Made by a program: the position numbers and the translations under genes
From: Opitutia bacterium
GTDB taxonomy: Bacteria > Verrucomicrobiota > Verrucomicrobiia > Opitutales > Seribacteraceae
NCBI GenBank assembly: GCA_002692605.1
Contig: NZLE01000008.1
Location: forward strand, 29,953-53,318
Direction: 5' to 3'
Length of the DNA: 23,366 bases
The notes under the pieces: generated by a model
Database searches by the model: none
Seen by the model: only the letters and a program-made list of their open reading frames with translations
What the model was told of the DNA's origin: nothing
Part shown: piece by piece, positions 8,776-14,999 of the stretch
Numbering within the stretch: position 1 is the stretch's first letter
Layout: each line of letters starts with the position of its first letter

Positions 8776-9453
8776 ATGGAGAAGAAAGGATTTGGAGGGG
8801 CCTTCAAAAAAGGAGAATCCATTCTTGGTCCATGGGAGAAGGCATTTGTCCTTCGTTGGGTAAACCGAATACCCAATTGGTTGGAAACCTATCACCTCAC
8901 CCTGCTTACGCTGGTGTGGACCGGTTTGGTAATCTTCTGCGCATGGAAAGTCCGCGTCTCGGGACAAATCCTTTGGTTTTGGGGAGTTTCTGTTGCGATT
9001 GCCCTCCAGTACCTGACCGACCTTTTTGACGGAGCAGTCGGACGAACCCGAAACACTGGGCTCGTGAAGTGGGGATTCTACATGGATCACTTTTTGGATT
9101 TTGTGTTTCAAAGCGCGTTGATCATAGCGTATGCAATGATTGCCCCCATGGATCAAGATCTGGAATGGTGGTTTTTTGCAATTCTAGCAATAACCAGTGG
9201 CTATATGGTAAATTCGTTTTTGAGCTTCGCGGCCACCAACGAATTTGAAATCTATTTTTTGGGAATAGGCCCAACTGAAATCAGGATCTACTTTGTGGCC
9301 CTCAATACTGCGATCATTCATTTCGACCCTGCCCGTAGTTATTTTTCCATCGGAGTGCCGATTTACGCCGTGATCCTGGCAATCGGCTTGGTCTTTCTGT
9401 GCCATCAGTCTCATCGTAAGCTTTGGCGTCTTGATATGAATGCCAAGAGATGA
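8776..9453 (+). CDS. CDP-alcohol phosphatidyltransferase family protein
   Basis: A 225-residue integral membrane enzyme. The signature of the family is D-x2-D-G-x2-A-R-x8/9-G-x3-D-x3-D, and here it reads DLFDGAVGR (82-90), nine residues, then GFYMDHFLD (100-108). All acidic metal ligands and the Gly/Arg positions are present, but the usual Ala before Arg is Gly (G89). Around it lie about six hydrophobic spans (for example 41-57, 66-80, 110-123, 131-150, 170-182, 194-210). The reaction would join a CDP-alcohol to a second alcohol to form a phospholipid or related phosphodiester. The exact product, for instance phosphatidylglycerol-phosphate, phosphatidylserine or a phosphoinositol lipid, cannot be decided. 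It follows the PVC cytochrome-like gene closely on the same strand and may be co-transcribed, although functions differ. Confidence 0.85.
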   Translation: MEKKGFGGAFKKGESILGPWEKAFVLRWVNRIPNWLETYHLTLLTLVWTGLVIFCAWKVRVSGQILWFWGVSVAIALQYLTDLFDGAVGRTRNTGLVKWGFYMDHFLDFVFQSALIIAYAMIAPMDQDLEWWFFAILAITSGYMVNSFLSFAATNEFEIYFLGIGPTEIRIYFVALNTAIIHFDPARSYFSIGVPIYAVILAIGLVFLCHQSHRKLWRLDMNAKR

Positions 9454-9611
9454 ATGCTTCCAGCGTCTTTGAGCGCCCTCTCGGCTTTGATCTTTTCCCT
9501 ATTGAAAAAAGTAAGAAGGAATAAAACTGCAACCGCCCTGCATTCCTCATATTGTCTTCGGTAAAGGGAAAAGCTCTTACTGGCCGAAAACTGACGTGGA
9601 GAAAAACAGCT

Positions 9612-9641
9612 TTGATTAGGACAATTATTTTCTTGCATAAA
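9612..9641 (+). promoter_or_regulatory. Candidate promoter upstream of the BI-1 gene
   Basis: TTGATT (9612-9617) and CATAAA (9636-9641) are spaced by 18 bases, each matching the sigma-70 consensus at four of six positions. A TG lies just before the -10. This is in the AT-rich 254-base gap 9454-9707, which holds no convincing gene. By-eye call only. Confidence 0.3.
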
Positions 9642-9679
9642 TTAATCTTAAGCTACCTGCTTTAGCTTTAACCATTAAA

Positions 9680-9691
9680 CTGAAATTTCAG
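9680..9691. promoter_or_regulatory. Perfect 12-base palindrome before the BI-1 start
   Basis: CTGAAATTTCAG is a perfect palindrome lying just upstream of the Shine-Dalgarno GAGGGAG (9694-9700) and the ATG at 9708. It could be an operator half-site pair or a weak mRNA hairpin. A chance palindrome is also plausible. Confidence 0.2.
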
Positions 9692-9707
9692 CAGAGGGAG
9701 CAAAACC

Positions 9708-10553
9708 ATGAATGAGGTCCTATTTTTCAAAACGTTTGTGCTAGTCGGTGGCATGTTGGTGATTACGTCCATCGCAGCAAGAGTCAACAAGGCTTACGAA
9801 ACGACCCAAGAATCGATTCTAACGATTGGAGGCACCTTTCTCACCCTTTTCATCGTTTGGAACCAAGCGGACGTTTTTCCGAATAACCTCTATGCCCTGG
9901 CCGCCTTTTCCTTTTGCATCGGATGGAGTATGGGACCCACCATCACCATGTTCGGGGAGTCATTCAAATTTAGAAAATACAGGCAAAAACTCGGACTTAA
10001 GAGCAAAACCGTACAAATGAAGAAAAGCTTTTGGGGAGGGGACGAAAACAAGAAAACCGTATATTTTTACGTAGACTCTCCCGAAAAAACTTATGAGGCC
10101 GACTCCCAGGAAATGATTCAGGTTCATAAGAGGTTTAAGCAAGAAGTGCTGACCCAAGACCACGATCGTTATTCTCAGAAATGGCAAAATAACGTTTTCT
10201 TCGCCTTAGTCGCAACTACTCTTTCCGTTTTCATGACCGCAGGAATCGTATATTTCTCGGAAACCGATTTCGGCTTCTTGGGCAGTTTTCTGTTTTTCTT
10301 CATTTTGGCCTTTGTGATCCTTCGCCTTTTCAAGGCTTACGTCATCAAAGACAGTTCTTTCAGCATGATTCAGACGATCGGGGGCATCGTCCTCTTCACC
10401 TTTTATCTCATATATGATTTCAATCGTTTGGAAAAAGCCATGGCCAGGGGAGACGAATCGTGGGGAACCGCTGTCGATTTGGCGGTAAACATCTACTTGG
10501 ACATCATAAATCTTTTTCTGCTTATTTTGGAAGCCCTCAGCGAAAGTAACTGA
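9708..10553 (+). CDS. Bax inhibitor-1/YccA family protein with soluble insertion
   Basis: A 281-residue polytopic membrane protein. Seven hydrophobic spans are seen at about 5-24, 35-52, 60-80, 163-183, 188-208, 218-237 and 256-276. The last part is clearly BI-1: SFLFFFILAFVILRLF, then TIGGIVLFTFYLIYDFNRLE, then VNIYLDIINLFLLILEAL. The two aspartates matching the pH-sensing pair known from B. subtilis YetJ (Asp171/Asp195) are Asp237 and Asp265. BI-1 proteins leak Ca2+ or protons across the membrane and affect stress survival. The odd feature is about 80 hydrophilic residues (82-162, many Lys and Glu) between spans three and four, where relatives have a short loop. The start is supported by GAGGGAG seven bases upstream. 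It converges on the protease gene. Confidence 0.85.
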   Translation: MNEVLFFKTFVLVGGMLVITSIAARVNKAYETTQESILTIGGTFLTLFIVWNQADVFPNNLYALAAFSFCIGWSMGPTITMFGESFKFRKYRQKLGLKSKTVQMKKSFWGGDENKKTVYFYVDSPEKTYEADSQEMIQVHKRFKQEVLTQDHDRYSQKWQNNVFFALVATTLSVFMTAGIVYFSETDFGFLGSFLFFFILAFVILRLFKAYVIKDSSFSMIQTIGGIVLFTFYLIYDFNRLEKAMARGDESWGTAVDLAVNIYLDIINLFLLILEALSESN

Positions 10554-10600
10554 TCGACGGGTTGTCAATCTTACGATCCGTCTCTTCAGTTTTTTCATAG

Positions 10601-10639
10601 GCGCGGTTCCATCCTTTGAGCTACGGAAACCCAGCGCGC
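10601..10639 (+). terminator. Imperfect hairpin in the convergent gap
   Basis: Between the stops of the BI-1 and protease genes, GCGC-GGTT-CC (10601-10610) can pair with GG-A-AACC-CA-GCGC (10625-10637), giving about ten pairs with two bulges around a loop of about 14 bases. No T-run follows on either strand; a T6 run (10590-10596) lies on the upstream side. It may end transcription from either side, but it is not a canonical intrinsic terminator. Confidence 0.25.
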
Positions 10640-10653
10640 GAAACTAGGCTTCC

Positions 10654-11529
10654 TTACTTTTCGGGCTTTGCGGGGCGTTTGGTTTCGAGGATCGGGGAAA
10701 GACGGTCCTTCCAAACCAAATGGAAAGAGACCAATCCGAGCGGAATTTCTCCCACCCCCTTTGCGTTTACGGTATAAGCCGAACTCTGGATACCGATGAG
10801 CTTCCCATTCTTGAGGATGGCGCCTCCACTCGAGCCAACCCGATAATATCCCTTGGCCAAATACTGCATTCCGCTGGATGTTTGAGCAACCCCAACCACC
10901 TCAATCGGATTGATCAGGAAAAAGGGGTCGGCCGGTTTATGAGGGAAATTATAATGGCATAAGTATAGGGTTTCTCCAATTTCCATATCAGGCTGGCTCT
11001 GAGAAAAGAATTCGATTCGAGGGAATCTCCCTTTCCCCCTTATCTTAAATACACCCAAATCCGCTCCGTCCAAGAATCTCGAGCCCTCGAAACGAATCTG
11101 TTCGGCCTGATAGTAAGTCTCCAAGAAGCTTGTCCCCTCGCGATCCGAAAAGCGGGTGGTGTGCCGGTGAACTTCGCCTTCGGGCAACCCGTTCTTCTTC
11201 CCGCGAAAACTAATCCGAAACCGATTGGAATAAGCCCTCTCCTCTTCGAGCCAAGAAGCATGGCCCACGGAGATCACCAACCCATCCTCACTGAGCACTA
11301 CCCCTTGACCCCGATTCTTGATTTTATCGCCACTCGCCTCAATCAGCACAAAGGGCTTGGGATCCATATTCGCGAACCTCTCCAAATCATCCAACTTGCC
11401 GACAGCTCCAAGCCAGACCTGAAGGTTGGAACCAAGGCAACCCAAAGCTAGGCAAAGGAGACGTCTCCAGAGAAAACCTCCGTTCATAAAATCGAATACC
11501 CTGGGAACAAAGATGGATCTTCGGTTCAC
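10654..11529 (-). CDS. Trypsin-like serine protease, exported
   Basis: A protease of the S1/DegP-like trypsin fold, without a PDZ domain. Counting from GTG 11529 (291 residues), the triad candidates are His90 (VISVGHAS), Asp157 (DGADLGVF) and Ser234 (GSSGGAI), followed by NGKLIGIQSSA, the strand that normally follows the nucleophile. A hydrophobic leader (LLCLALGCLG, 24-33) predicts export. Two starts are possible. GTG 11529 overlaps the stop of the small upstream gene as GTGA, typical for coupled translation. ATG 11487 would give a shorter, cleaner signal peptide. It is the last gene of a four-gene coupled unit, and substrates are unknown. The gene order suggests its membrane or lipoprotein neighbours position or regulate it. 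Confidence 0.75.
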   Translation of the reverse strand: MNRRSIFVPRVFDFMNGGFLWRRLLCLALGCLGSNLQVWLGAVGKLDDLERFANMDPKPFVLIEASGDKIKNRGQGVVLSEDGLVISVGHASWLEEERAYSNRFRISFRGKKNGLPEGEVHRHTTRFSDREGTSFLETYYQAEQIRFEGSRFLDGADLGVFKIRGKGRFPRIEFFSQSQPDMEIGETLYLCHYNFPHKPADPFFLINPIEVVGVAQTSSGMQYLAKGYYRVGSSGGAILKNGKLIGIQSSAYTVNAKGVGEIPLGLVSFHLVWKDRLSPILETKRPAKPEK

Positions 11530-11684
11530 GAAGAGTAAGGGGCTTTATGGCTCATCTTGTTCGTAGAGAGATCCGAAGAATTGAAACTATCCTGAGTGGT
11601 AAGGAAGGTCGCGGCCATCAGAAATCGGGCGACGTTGATGAGGATCATGCCGATGAAAATTTGCTTTCGGTCTTTCAGATTCAT
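11526..11684 (-). CDS. Small single-span membrane protein, 52 residues
   Basis: A short frame that begins MNLKDRKQIFIGMILINVAR and then FLMAATFLTTQDS. Residues 9-28 form one hydrophobic span, preceded by basic residues (K4, R6, K7) that predict a cytoplasmic N-terminus. A polar tail of about 24 residues follows. Its ATG overlaps the stop of the upstream gene (ATGA, 11681-11684). Its TGA overlaps the GTG of the protease gene (11526-11529). It therefore exactly fills the space between two genes. No family recognised. Support is positional and by composition, since no homologue can be checked here. A role as an anchor or partner of the protease is inference. Confidence 0.6.
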   Translation of the reverse strand: MNLKDRKQIFIGMILINVARFLMAATFLTTQDSFNSSDLSTNKMSHKAPYSS

Positions 11685-12193
11685 TCTTTCTTTGGCTTTT
11701 TGATTTGAAAAACGGCCAGAGCTTCCTCCCAGTCCCGTTTTTTTCCCGGAAGGTTGAAAAGCTTTTCCTTTGCGTTCTCCAATAGAGCAAGCTCACGGCA
11801 GCTAAAGCAAATCATAAGGAAAAACTCATCCTCCTCCGCCGACCAGGCAATTCCAAAGTCCGGGTGGAATGGACCGCAATCGGTTTGAACACGTTTTGCA
11901 CTAAGCCCCCCCGTCGGACGAAGCAAACGTAACAAACGCTCCCTATCCCTCCCTTTTGCCTCGGTTTTCTGGGAATAAAACCTATGGCCATGAATTTCCT
12001 CATTCTCCTGTCCACTTCTTTCCTTTTCGAACAAGACGCGCTCTCGAAAGGGATGAGGTAAGCCTTCGTAAACGAAAAGCTTTTCCGGATGCTTGGGCAG
12101 GGACAGTGAGGGAGGGGCAAAGCATCCATTGCCAGAGAGCGCAAGGGCGAACGCGAGAATTGTAAGACAAACCTTCTGATTGCGCCTCTTCAT
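11681..12193 (-). CDS. Hypothetical exported protein with CFxC motif
   Basis: A 170-residue protein of unknown function. A leader (residues 8-24, LTILAFALALSGNGC) gives a signal peptide, and Cys24 could be a lipid-attachment cysteine although the lipobox is weak. The segment KLFVYEGLPHP (38-48) and, later, CGPFHPDFGIAW (106-117) and LMICFSCRELALL (126-138) look conserved. From memory, similar YEGLPHP and ICF-C patterns occur in uncharacterised PVC proteins, but I cannot name a family. C129 and C132 could bind metal or form a redox pair. Its ATG overlaps the stop of the lipoprotein gene upstream (ATGA, 12190-12193), and its stop overlaps the start of the small membrane gene. Confidence 0.65.
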   Translation of the reverse strand: MKRRNQKVCLTILAFALALSGNGCFAPPSLSLPKHPEKLFVYEGLPHPFRERVLFEKERSGQENEEIHGHRFYSQKTEAKGRDRERLLRLLRPTGGLSAKRVQTDCGPFHPDFGIAWSAEEDEFFLMICFSCRELALLENAKEKLFNLPGKKRDWEEALAVFQIKKPKKE

Positions 12194-12600
12194 AGCTTTC
12201 CGTTTCTGAAAAAGGTGATATCCCGGTTGGGAAAACTTATTTTCATTTTCGGGCCATCTATTTTTCCATACAAGAGGTAATGATCATCAGATGTCCAATT
12301 ACCATCGACTAAGCTCATTTCCCTGTAGGGTTCATCAAACTTAAGTTCGATCGCATTCCCCTGAATGAGGTAAGTTCCGAAACCGTTGATCGAATAATCG
12401 TTCACTAAAGTTTTCGAGGATCTGTTATGGCTTTTCAAGGTAAAGGCCTTATCCGAAAACAAATCGATGGTATGTGAAACCCCAAATAGAAAGTCTTGCT
12501 TGTTGAAACGCCAGGTTCCGGCTGGATAAGGAAGAAATTTTTGCTGGATGCAACCACTCAAAAAAATCAGCAGGCACGCAAGGAATGGTAGCTTGAACAT
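12190..12600 (-). CDS. Hypothetical lipoprotein
   Basis: A 136-residue protein with a good type-II signal peptide: a hydrophobic stretch ending in the lipobox LSGC at residues 14-17, so Cys17 should be lipid-modified. The mature part has repeating beta-type pattern with Trp and Tyr (GTWRFNK, GFGTYLIQG, GNWTSDDHYLLYGKIDG) and could form a small beta-barrel or lipocalin-like sheet; this is inference. No family recognised. It is the first gene of the coupled unit that ends with the trypsin-like protease. No clear Shine-Dalgarno precedes the ATG. Its promoter should lie in the 12601-12680 gap, where I see no convincing -10 element. Confidence 0.65.
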   Translation of the reverse strand: MFKLPFLACLLIFLSGCIQQKFLPYPAGTWRFNKQDFLFGVSHTIDLFSDKAFTLKSHNRSSKTLVNDYSINGFGTYLIQGNAIELKFDEPYREMSLVDGNWTSDDHYLLYGKIDGPKMKISFPNRDITFFRNGKL

Positions 12601-12680
12601 GGGAAAGGTTTTTAAGGAAGGATCAGATCCATGCTCTTTCGATCAGTGAGCGAGTGGCAAGCATGAAATCTACAAGCGCC

Positions 12681-12714
12681 AAAAAAAACGCGCTCACACC
12701 AAGGAAAGCGCGTT
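12681..12714 (-). terminator. Intrinsic terminator of the SWIB gene
   Basis: On the minus strand the arms AACGCGCT (12714-12707) and AGCGCGTT (12694-12687) pair perfectly over eight bases with a 12-base loop, followed directly by a run of eight T (12688-12681, overlapping the last two stem bases). It lies 40 bases past the SWIB stop and separates that gene from the coupled unit that follows. Confidence 0.88.
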
Positions 12715-12753
12715 CTCTTTTACCAAAAATATCAGGTTTCGTTGGTTATCGAA

Positions 12754-13080
12754 TTACTCGATATTGGCTCCGACCACCGATGCCATTTGCATCATGTTGA
12801 TGGTTTCGCCTTCCTTGAGATTTCTTAAATCAGTTACCTTACCAGTTTTGCTCGTGGTGTTAGTGTTTTTTAAGATCGTCAGAAGCTTCGCGTCTGCAAC
12901 AATGAACTTACCTGCGTTTTCGGGCTGTCCATTTTCAGTTCTTGTCTGCAACTTGTTCGATTTGATGTAGTCCCAAAGTTTTTGGGTGATTTCTGTACGA
13001 GGAAGCTCGGAGGCTCCAAGAAATGCAGCCAAGTCGCTTTTCAGTTTTACGGGTTTACTCAGTCCTTTTGGTTCTGCCAT
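12754..13080 (-). CDS. SWIB/MDM2 domain protein
   Basis: A 108-residue protein that is almost entirely a SWIB domain. Seen: LSKPVKLKSDLAAFLGASEL (7-26), PRTEITQKLWDYIKSNKLQ (27-45), then AGKFIVADAKLLTIL (56-70), the core order of the family. Eukaryotic SWIB domains are parts of chromatin-remodelling complexes. In bacteria they are best known from Chlamydiae and relatives, alone or fused to topoisomerase I, where a DNA-condensation or DNA-binding role is suspected. Start: AAGGA lies six bases before the ATG. It stands alone, with a candidate promoter upstream and a strong terminator downstream, so it is expressed independently of its neighbours. Confidence 0.9.
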   Translation of the reverse strand: MAEPKGLSKPVKLKSDLAAFLGASELPRTEITQKLWDYIKSNKLQTRTENGQPENAGKFIVADAKLLTILKNTNTTSKTGKVTDLRNLKEGETINMMQMASVVGANIE

Positions 13081-13109
13081 TTTGATTCCTTATCGTTCGG
13101 GTTAATGTA

Positions 13110-13138
13110 AATTTATCTGTATTAATCAGATTGGACAA
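13110..13138 (-). promoter_or_regulatory. Candidate promoter of the SWIB gene
   Basis: Reading the minus strand, TTGTCC (13138-13133) and TAAATT (13115-13110) are 17 bases apart, each four of six to the sigma-70 consensus. The region is AT-rich and lies about 30 bases before the SWIB ATG. The gap 13081-13249 shows no gene. Confidence 0.3.
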
Positions 13139-13249
13139 TGTCATCTTGTAAGTGAGCTTCCATAAACACAATAAAATATATGTTTACCTGAAAGGTCCCT
13201 GCGCATCTCCAAATCAGGGTCTACAAAGCAATGAATTTCAAGATTAAAA

Positions 13250-13894
13250 TCATAAGGGTTTGATTTTGATATTCCTGAACCAAACGGGTTGACCGTGATA
13301 TTGAAGGCCGAAATGACCCTTTTGGGGGAGCTCGTTCAAGGCGACCTTGAACTTGTTTTTGGATCCGTCCGGGTTTTTATTTGGTTCATTCCAGTCATCA
13401 ATATTGAGATCGATGATTTTCTTTCCGTTCAAGTGAGCGGTGAACTCAGACCCCTTGCAGATAAGTTTTAACCTATTCCATTCGCCATCGGGTTTTCCTG
13501 CTTCAACCATGGGCTCCTTGGCGTCATAGAGGGAGCCAACGACATGTTTGCCACTGTAAATGCCAGGTGAGGCGATCTGGATTTCAAACCCACCCTGAAC
13601 TGCGTTCTTCGGATCCGTTCTGAAGAACAGGCCACTGTTGGCCTTGTTGGAAGTTTTGTATTGAAGGCTGATTTCGAAGTCATCGAATTGTTCCTTTGAC
13701 CAAATGATGCCACCGGGAGTTTCGGATGGGAAAAGAATCCCTTTTTCGAGAATCCAGTTCTTGTTTAGGCTTATTGCCTTCGGCGTCAAAAGATCGATCT
13801 CCTTCCCATCCATGGCGCTGAGCCCCGAAAGGCAGAACAAAGTTGGTAAAAGAAGCAATCCGCCGAGACGAAAGTTTGGTTTCTTGGTTTTCAT
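13250..13894 (-). CDS. DUF1080 (3-keto-disaccharide hydrolase-like) protein
   Basis: A 214-residue exported protein with a signal peptide (about 1-27, ending LSGLSA) and one DUF1080 domain. This jelly-roll, concanavalin-like fold is very abundant in PVC bacteria and Bacteroidetes. Typical signs: DFEISLQYKTSNKANSGLFF (72-91), GGFEIQI (101-107), GEWNRLKLICKG (137-148), HLNGKKIIDLN (154-164), and the ending GHFGLQYHGQPVWFRNIKIK. Some members hydrolyse 3-keto-glucosides, but others have unknown activity, so the exact reaction is open. Several members partner with PVC dehydrogenases. The gene lies between a 311-base gap with a broken ORF and the SWIB gene. Confidence 0.9.
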   Translation of the reverse strand: MKTKKPNFRLGGLLLLPTLFCLSGLSAMDGKEIDLLTPKAISLNKNWILEKGILFPSETPGGIIWSKEQFDDFEISLQYKTSNKANSGLFFRTDPKNAVQGGFEIQIASPGIYSGKHVVGSLYDAKEPMVEAGKPDGEWNRLKLICKGSEFTAHLNGKKIIDLNIDDWNEPNKNPDGSKNKFKVALNELPQKGHFGLQYHGQPVWFRNIKIKPL

Positions 13895-13928
13895 AGCCTT
13901 TCAGTAAAGGCCAAACCCATGCCGTTGT

Positions 13929-14177
13929 CTAGGCGGATTCCCAAAACGCATTCCCTCCTTTGCTTATTCCTTTCAAGGGTTTGAGCCCTTGATCATGAAA
14001 TCGATCGGAGCAAGGGGGTTTGAGGAACTCGTAGGTCATCTGGTCTCGGTTGCCCTTCACAAACTCGACCTTGGCATTTCCTTACGAGAGAAAAGATTTC
14101 TTAACTCCAAGCTTGAACGCCAAGCGATGAGCATAAACGGCGCCCATAAGTGAAAGTACGGATAACAATAAGATCAT
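13929..14177 (-). pseudogene. Broken small secreted ORF in the GDPD-DUF1080 gap
   Basis: The 311-base gap 13895-14205 holds a minus-strand frame beginning at ATG 14177: MILLLSVLSLMGAVYAHRLA, a good signal peptide of about 16 residues. It stops at TAA (14084-14082) after 31 codons. The same frame then stays open for 50 more codons to TAG at 13931-13929 and reads GNAKVEFVKGNRDQMTYEFL and so on, which looks like protein. The simplest reading is a small exported protein broken by a nonsense change, or a decayed gene of the same operon. It may also be a genuine 31-residue peptide plus chance. A 7-base inverted repeat (TCAAGGG/CCCTTGA, 13973-13992) and a 6-base hairpin (14181-14196) that includes the putative ribosome site are also here. 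No family recognised. Confidence 0.3.
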
Positions 14178-14205
14178 TGACCTTATCTCAATAAGGGAAA
14201 CTCCT

Positions 14206-14997
14206 TCACAAGGAACCTTTGATCAATTCCGGTCGGTCGGTGGTGATGGATCGAATTCCGAGAGCTTTCAGGTTTTTGGCGGTGGTTACGTCATTGACGG
14301 TCCAGGCATGCCATTCGTAACCTGCCCTCATGACCTTGCGGGCAATCTCGCTGGGAACGTTCTTGCTGGAATCCAGTCCATCCGCGTTGGTATCTTTGAG
14401 CGTCATCAGGACTTTGTCTAGGGTCGGAAGCCAATCCCCAGCCTTGTCTTTCTTGAAACCGGATAACCAATACGCCTTGTTCTGCGGCAGGACTTGCTTG
14501 AATGCCTTGATCACCTCCTGATCGAAACAAATCAATATGATTTGCTCGGGCTTCAGATTGCTCTTTCCGATTTCCTTGACCAAATAGGGAATGATTTCCA
14601 TTCCACATTTCACCTCGATGAAAATTTTCTTCTTATCCGGAATGGTCGCGAAGACCTCCGAGATGGTGGGAATCTTCGTTCCCTTCCAACTCAGGTCCTT
14701 GTGCGAACCCACATCCAGTTCTCGCAACTCCTCAAGGGTGGATTCCCCTACCACAAGATTGCGATTAGCCAAGCGCTTGGTCGAATGGTCGTGAATACAA
14801 ACGATCTGTTTGTCCTTGGTAAGCAGAAAATCCCCCTCAATCGCATCGGCTCCTTGCTCCCATGCCAGTTCAAAGGCAGGGAGGGTATTTTCAGGACGCT
14901 CGAAGGAAGAGCCTCTATGCGCGACGATCAAAGGTTTCGCCCAACCTGCAACACAAAGCAGTGGGGCACTGATGATCGCAAAACATGCACCCCTCAT
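14206..14997 (-). CDS. Glycerophosphodiester phosphodiesterase
   Basis: A 263-residue exported GDPD. The family cleaves glycerophosphodiesters from phospholipid breakdown into glycerol-3-phosphate and the alcohol. A signal peptide (MRGACFAIISAPLLCVAGWA) precedes the catalytic core. Seen: VAHRGSSFERPENTLPAFE (25-43, with His27 and Arg28), DAIEGDFLLTKD (51-62, metal ligands Glu54 and Asp56), and CIHDHST (67-73, His69), plus the late WHAWTVND motif. The ATG at 14997 lies two bases past the stop of the haem-binding-protein gene, so they are co-transcribed. A longer frame to 15114 overlaps that gene and is unlikely. In context it may supply phosphate and glycerol together with the phosphatases upstream in the same unit. 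Confidence 0.93.
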   Translation of the reverse strand: MRGACFAIISAPLLCVAGWAKPLIVAHRGSSFERPENTLPAFELAWEQGADAIEGDFLLTKDKQIVCIHDHSTKRLANRNLVVGESTLEELRELDVGSHKDLSWKGTKIPTISEVFATIPDKKKIFIEVKCGMEIIPYLVKEIGKSNLKPEQIILICFDQEVIKAFKQVLPQNKAYWLSGFKKDKAGDWLPTLDKVLMTLKDTNADGLDSSKNVPSEIARKVMRAGYEWHAWTVNDVTTAKNLKALGIRSITTDRPELIKGSL

Positions 14998-14999
14998 GC

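Noticed and set aside
10606..10628. Minus-strand string TTTCCGTAGCTCAAAGGATGG resembling the 5' part of a tRNA
   Set aside because: The D-arm has a mismatch, no anticodon stem can be drawn, and the T-loop (GGTTCGAATCC-like) is missing downstream. It is at most a tRNA-like fragment and probably chance.
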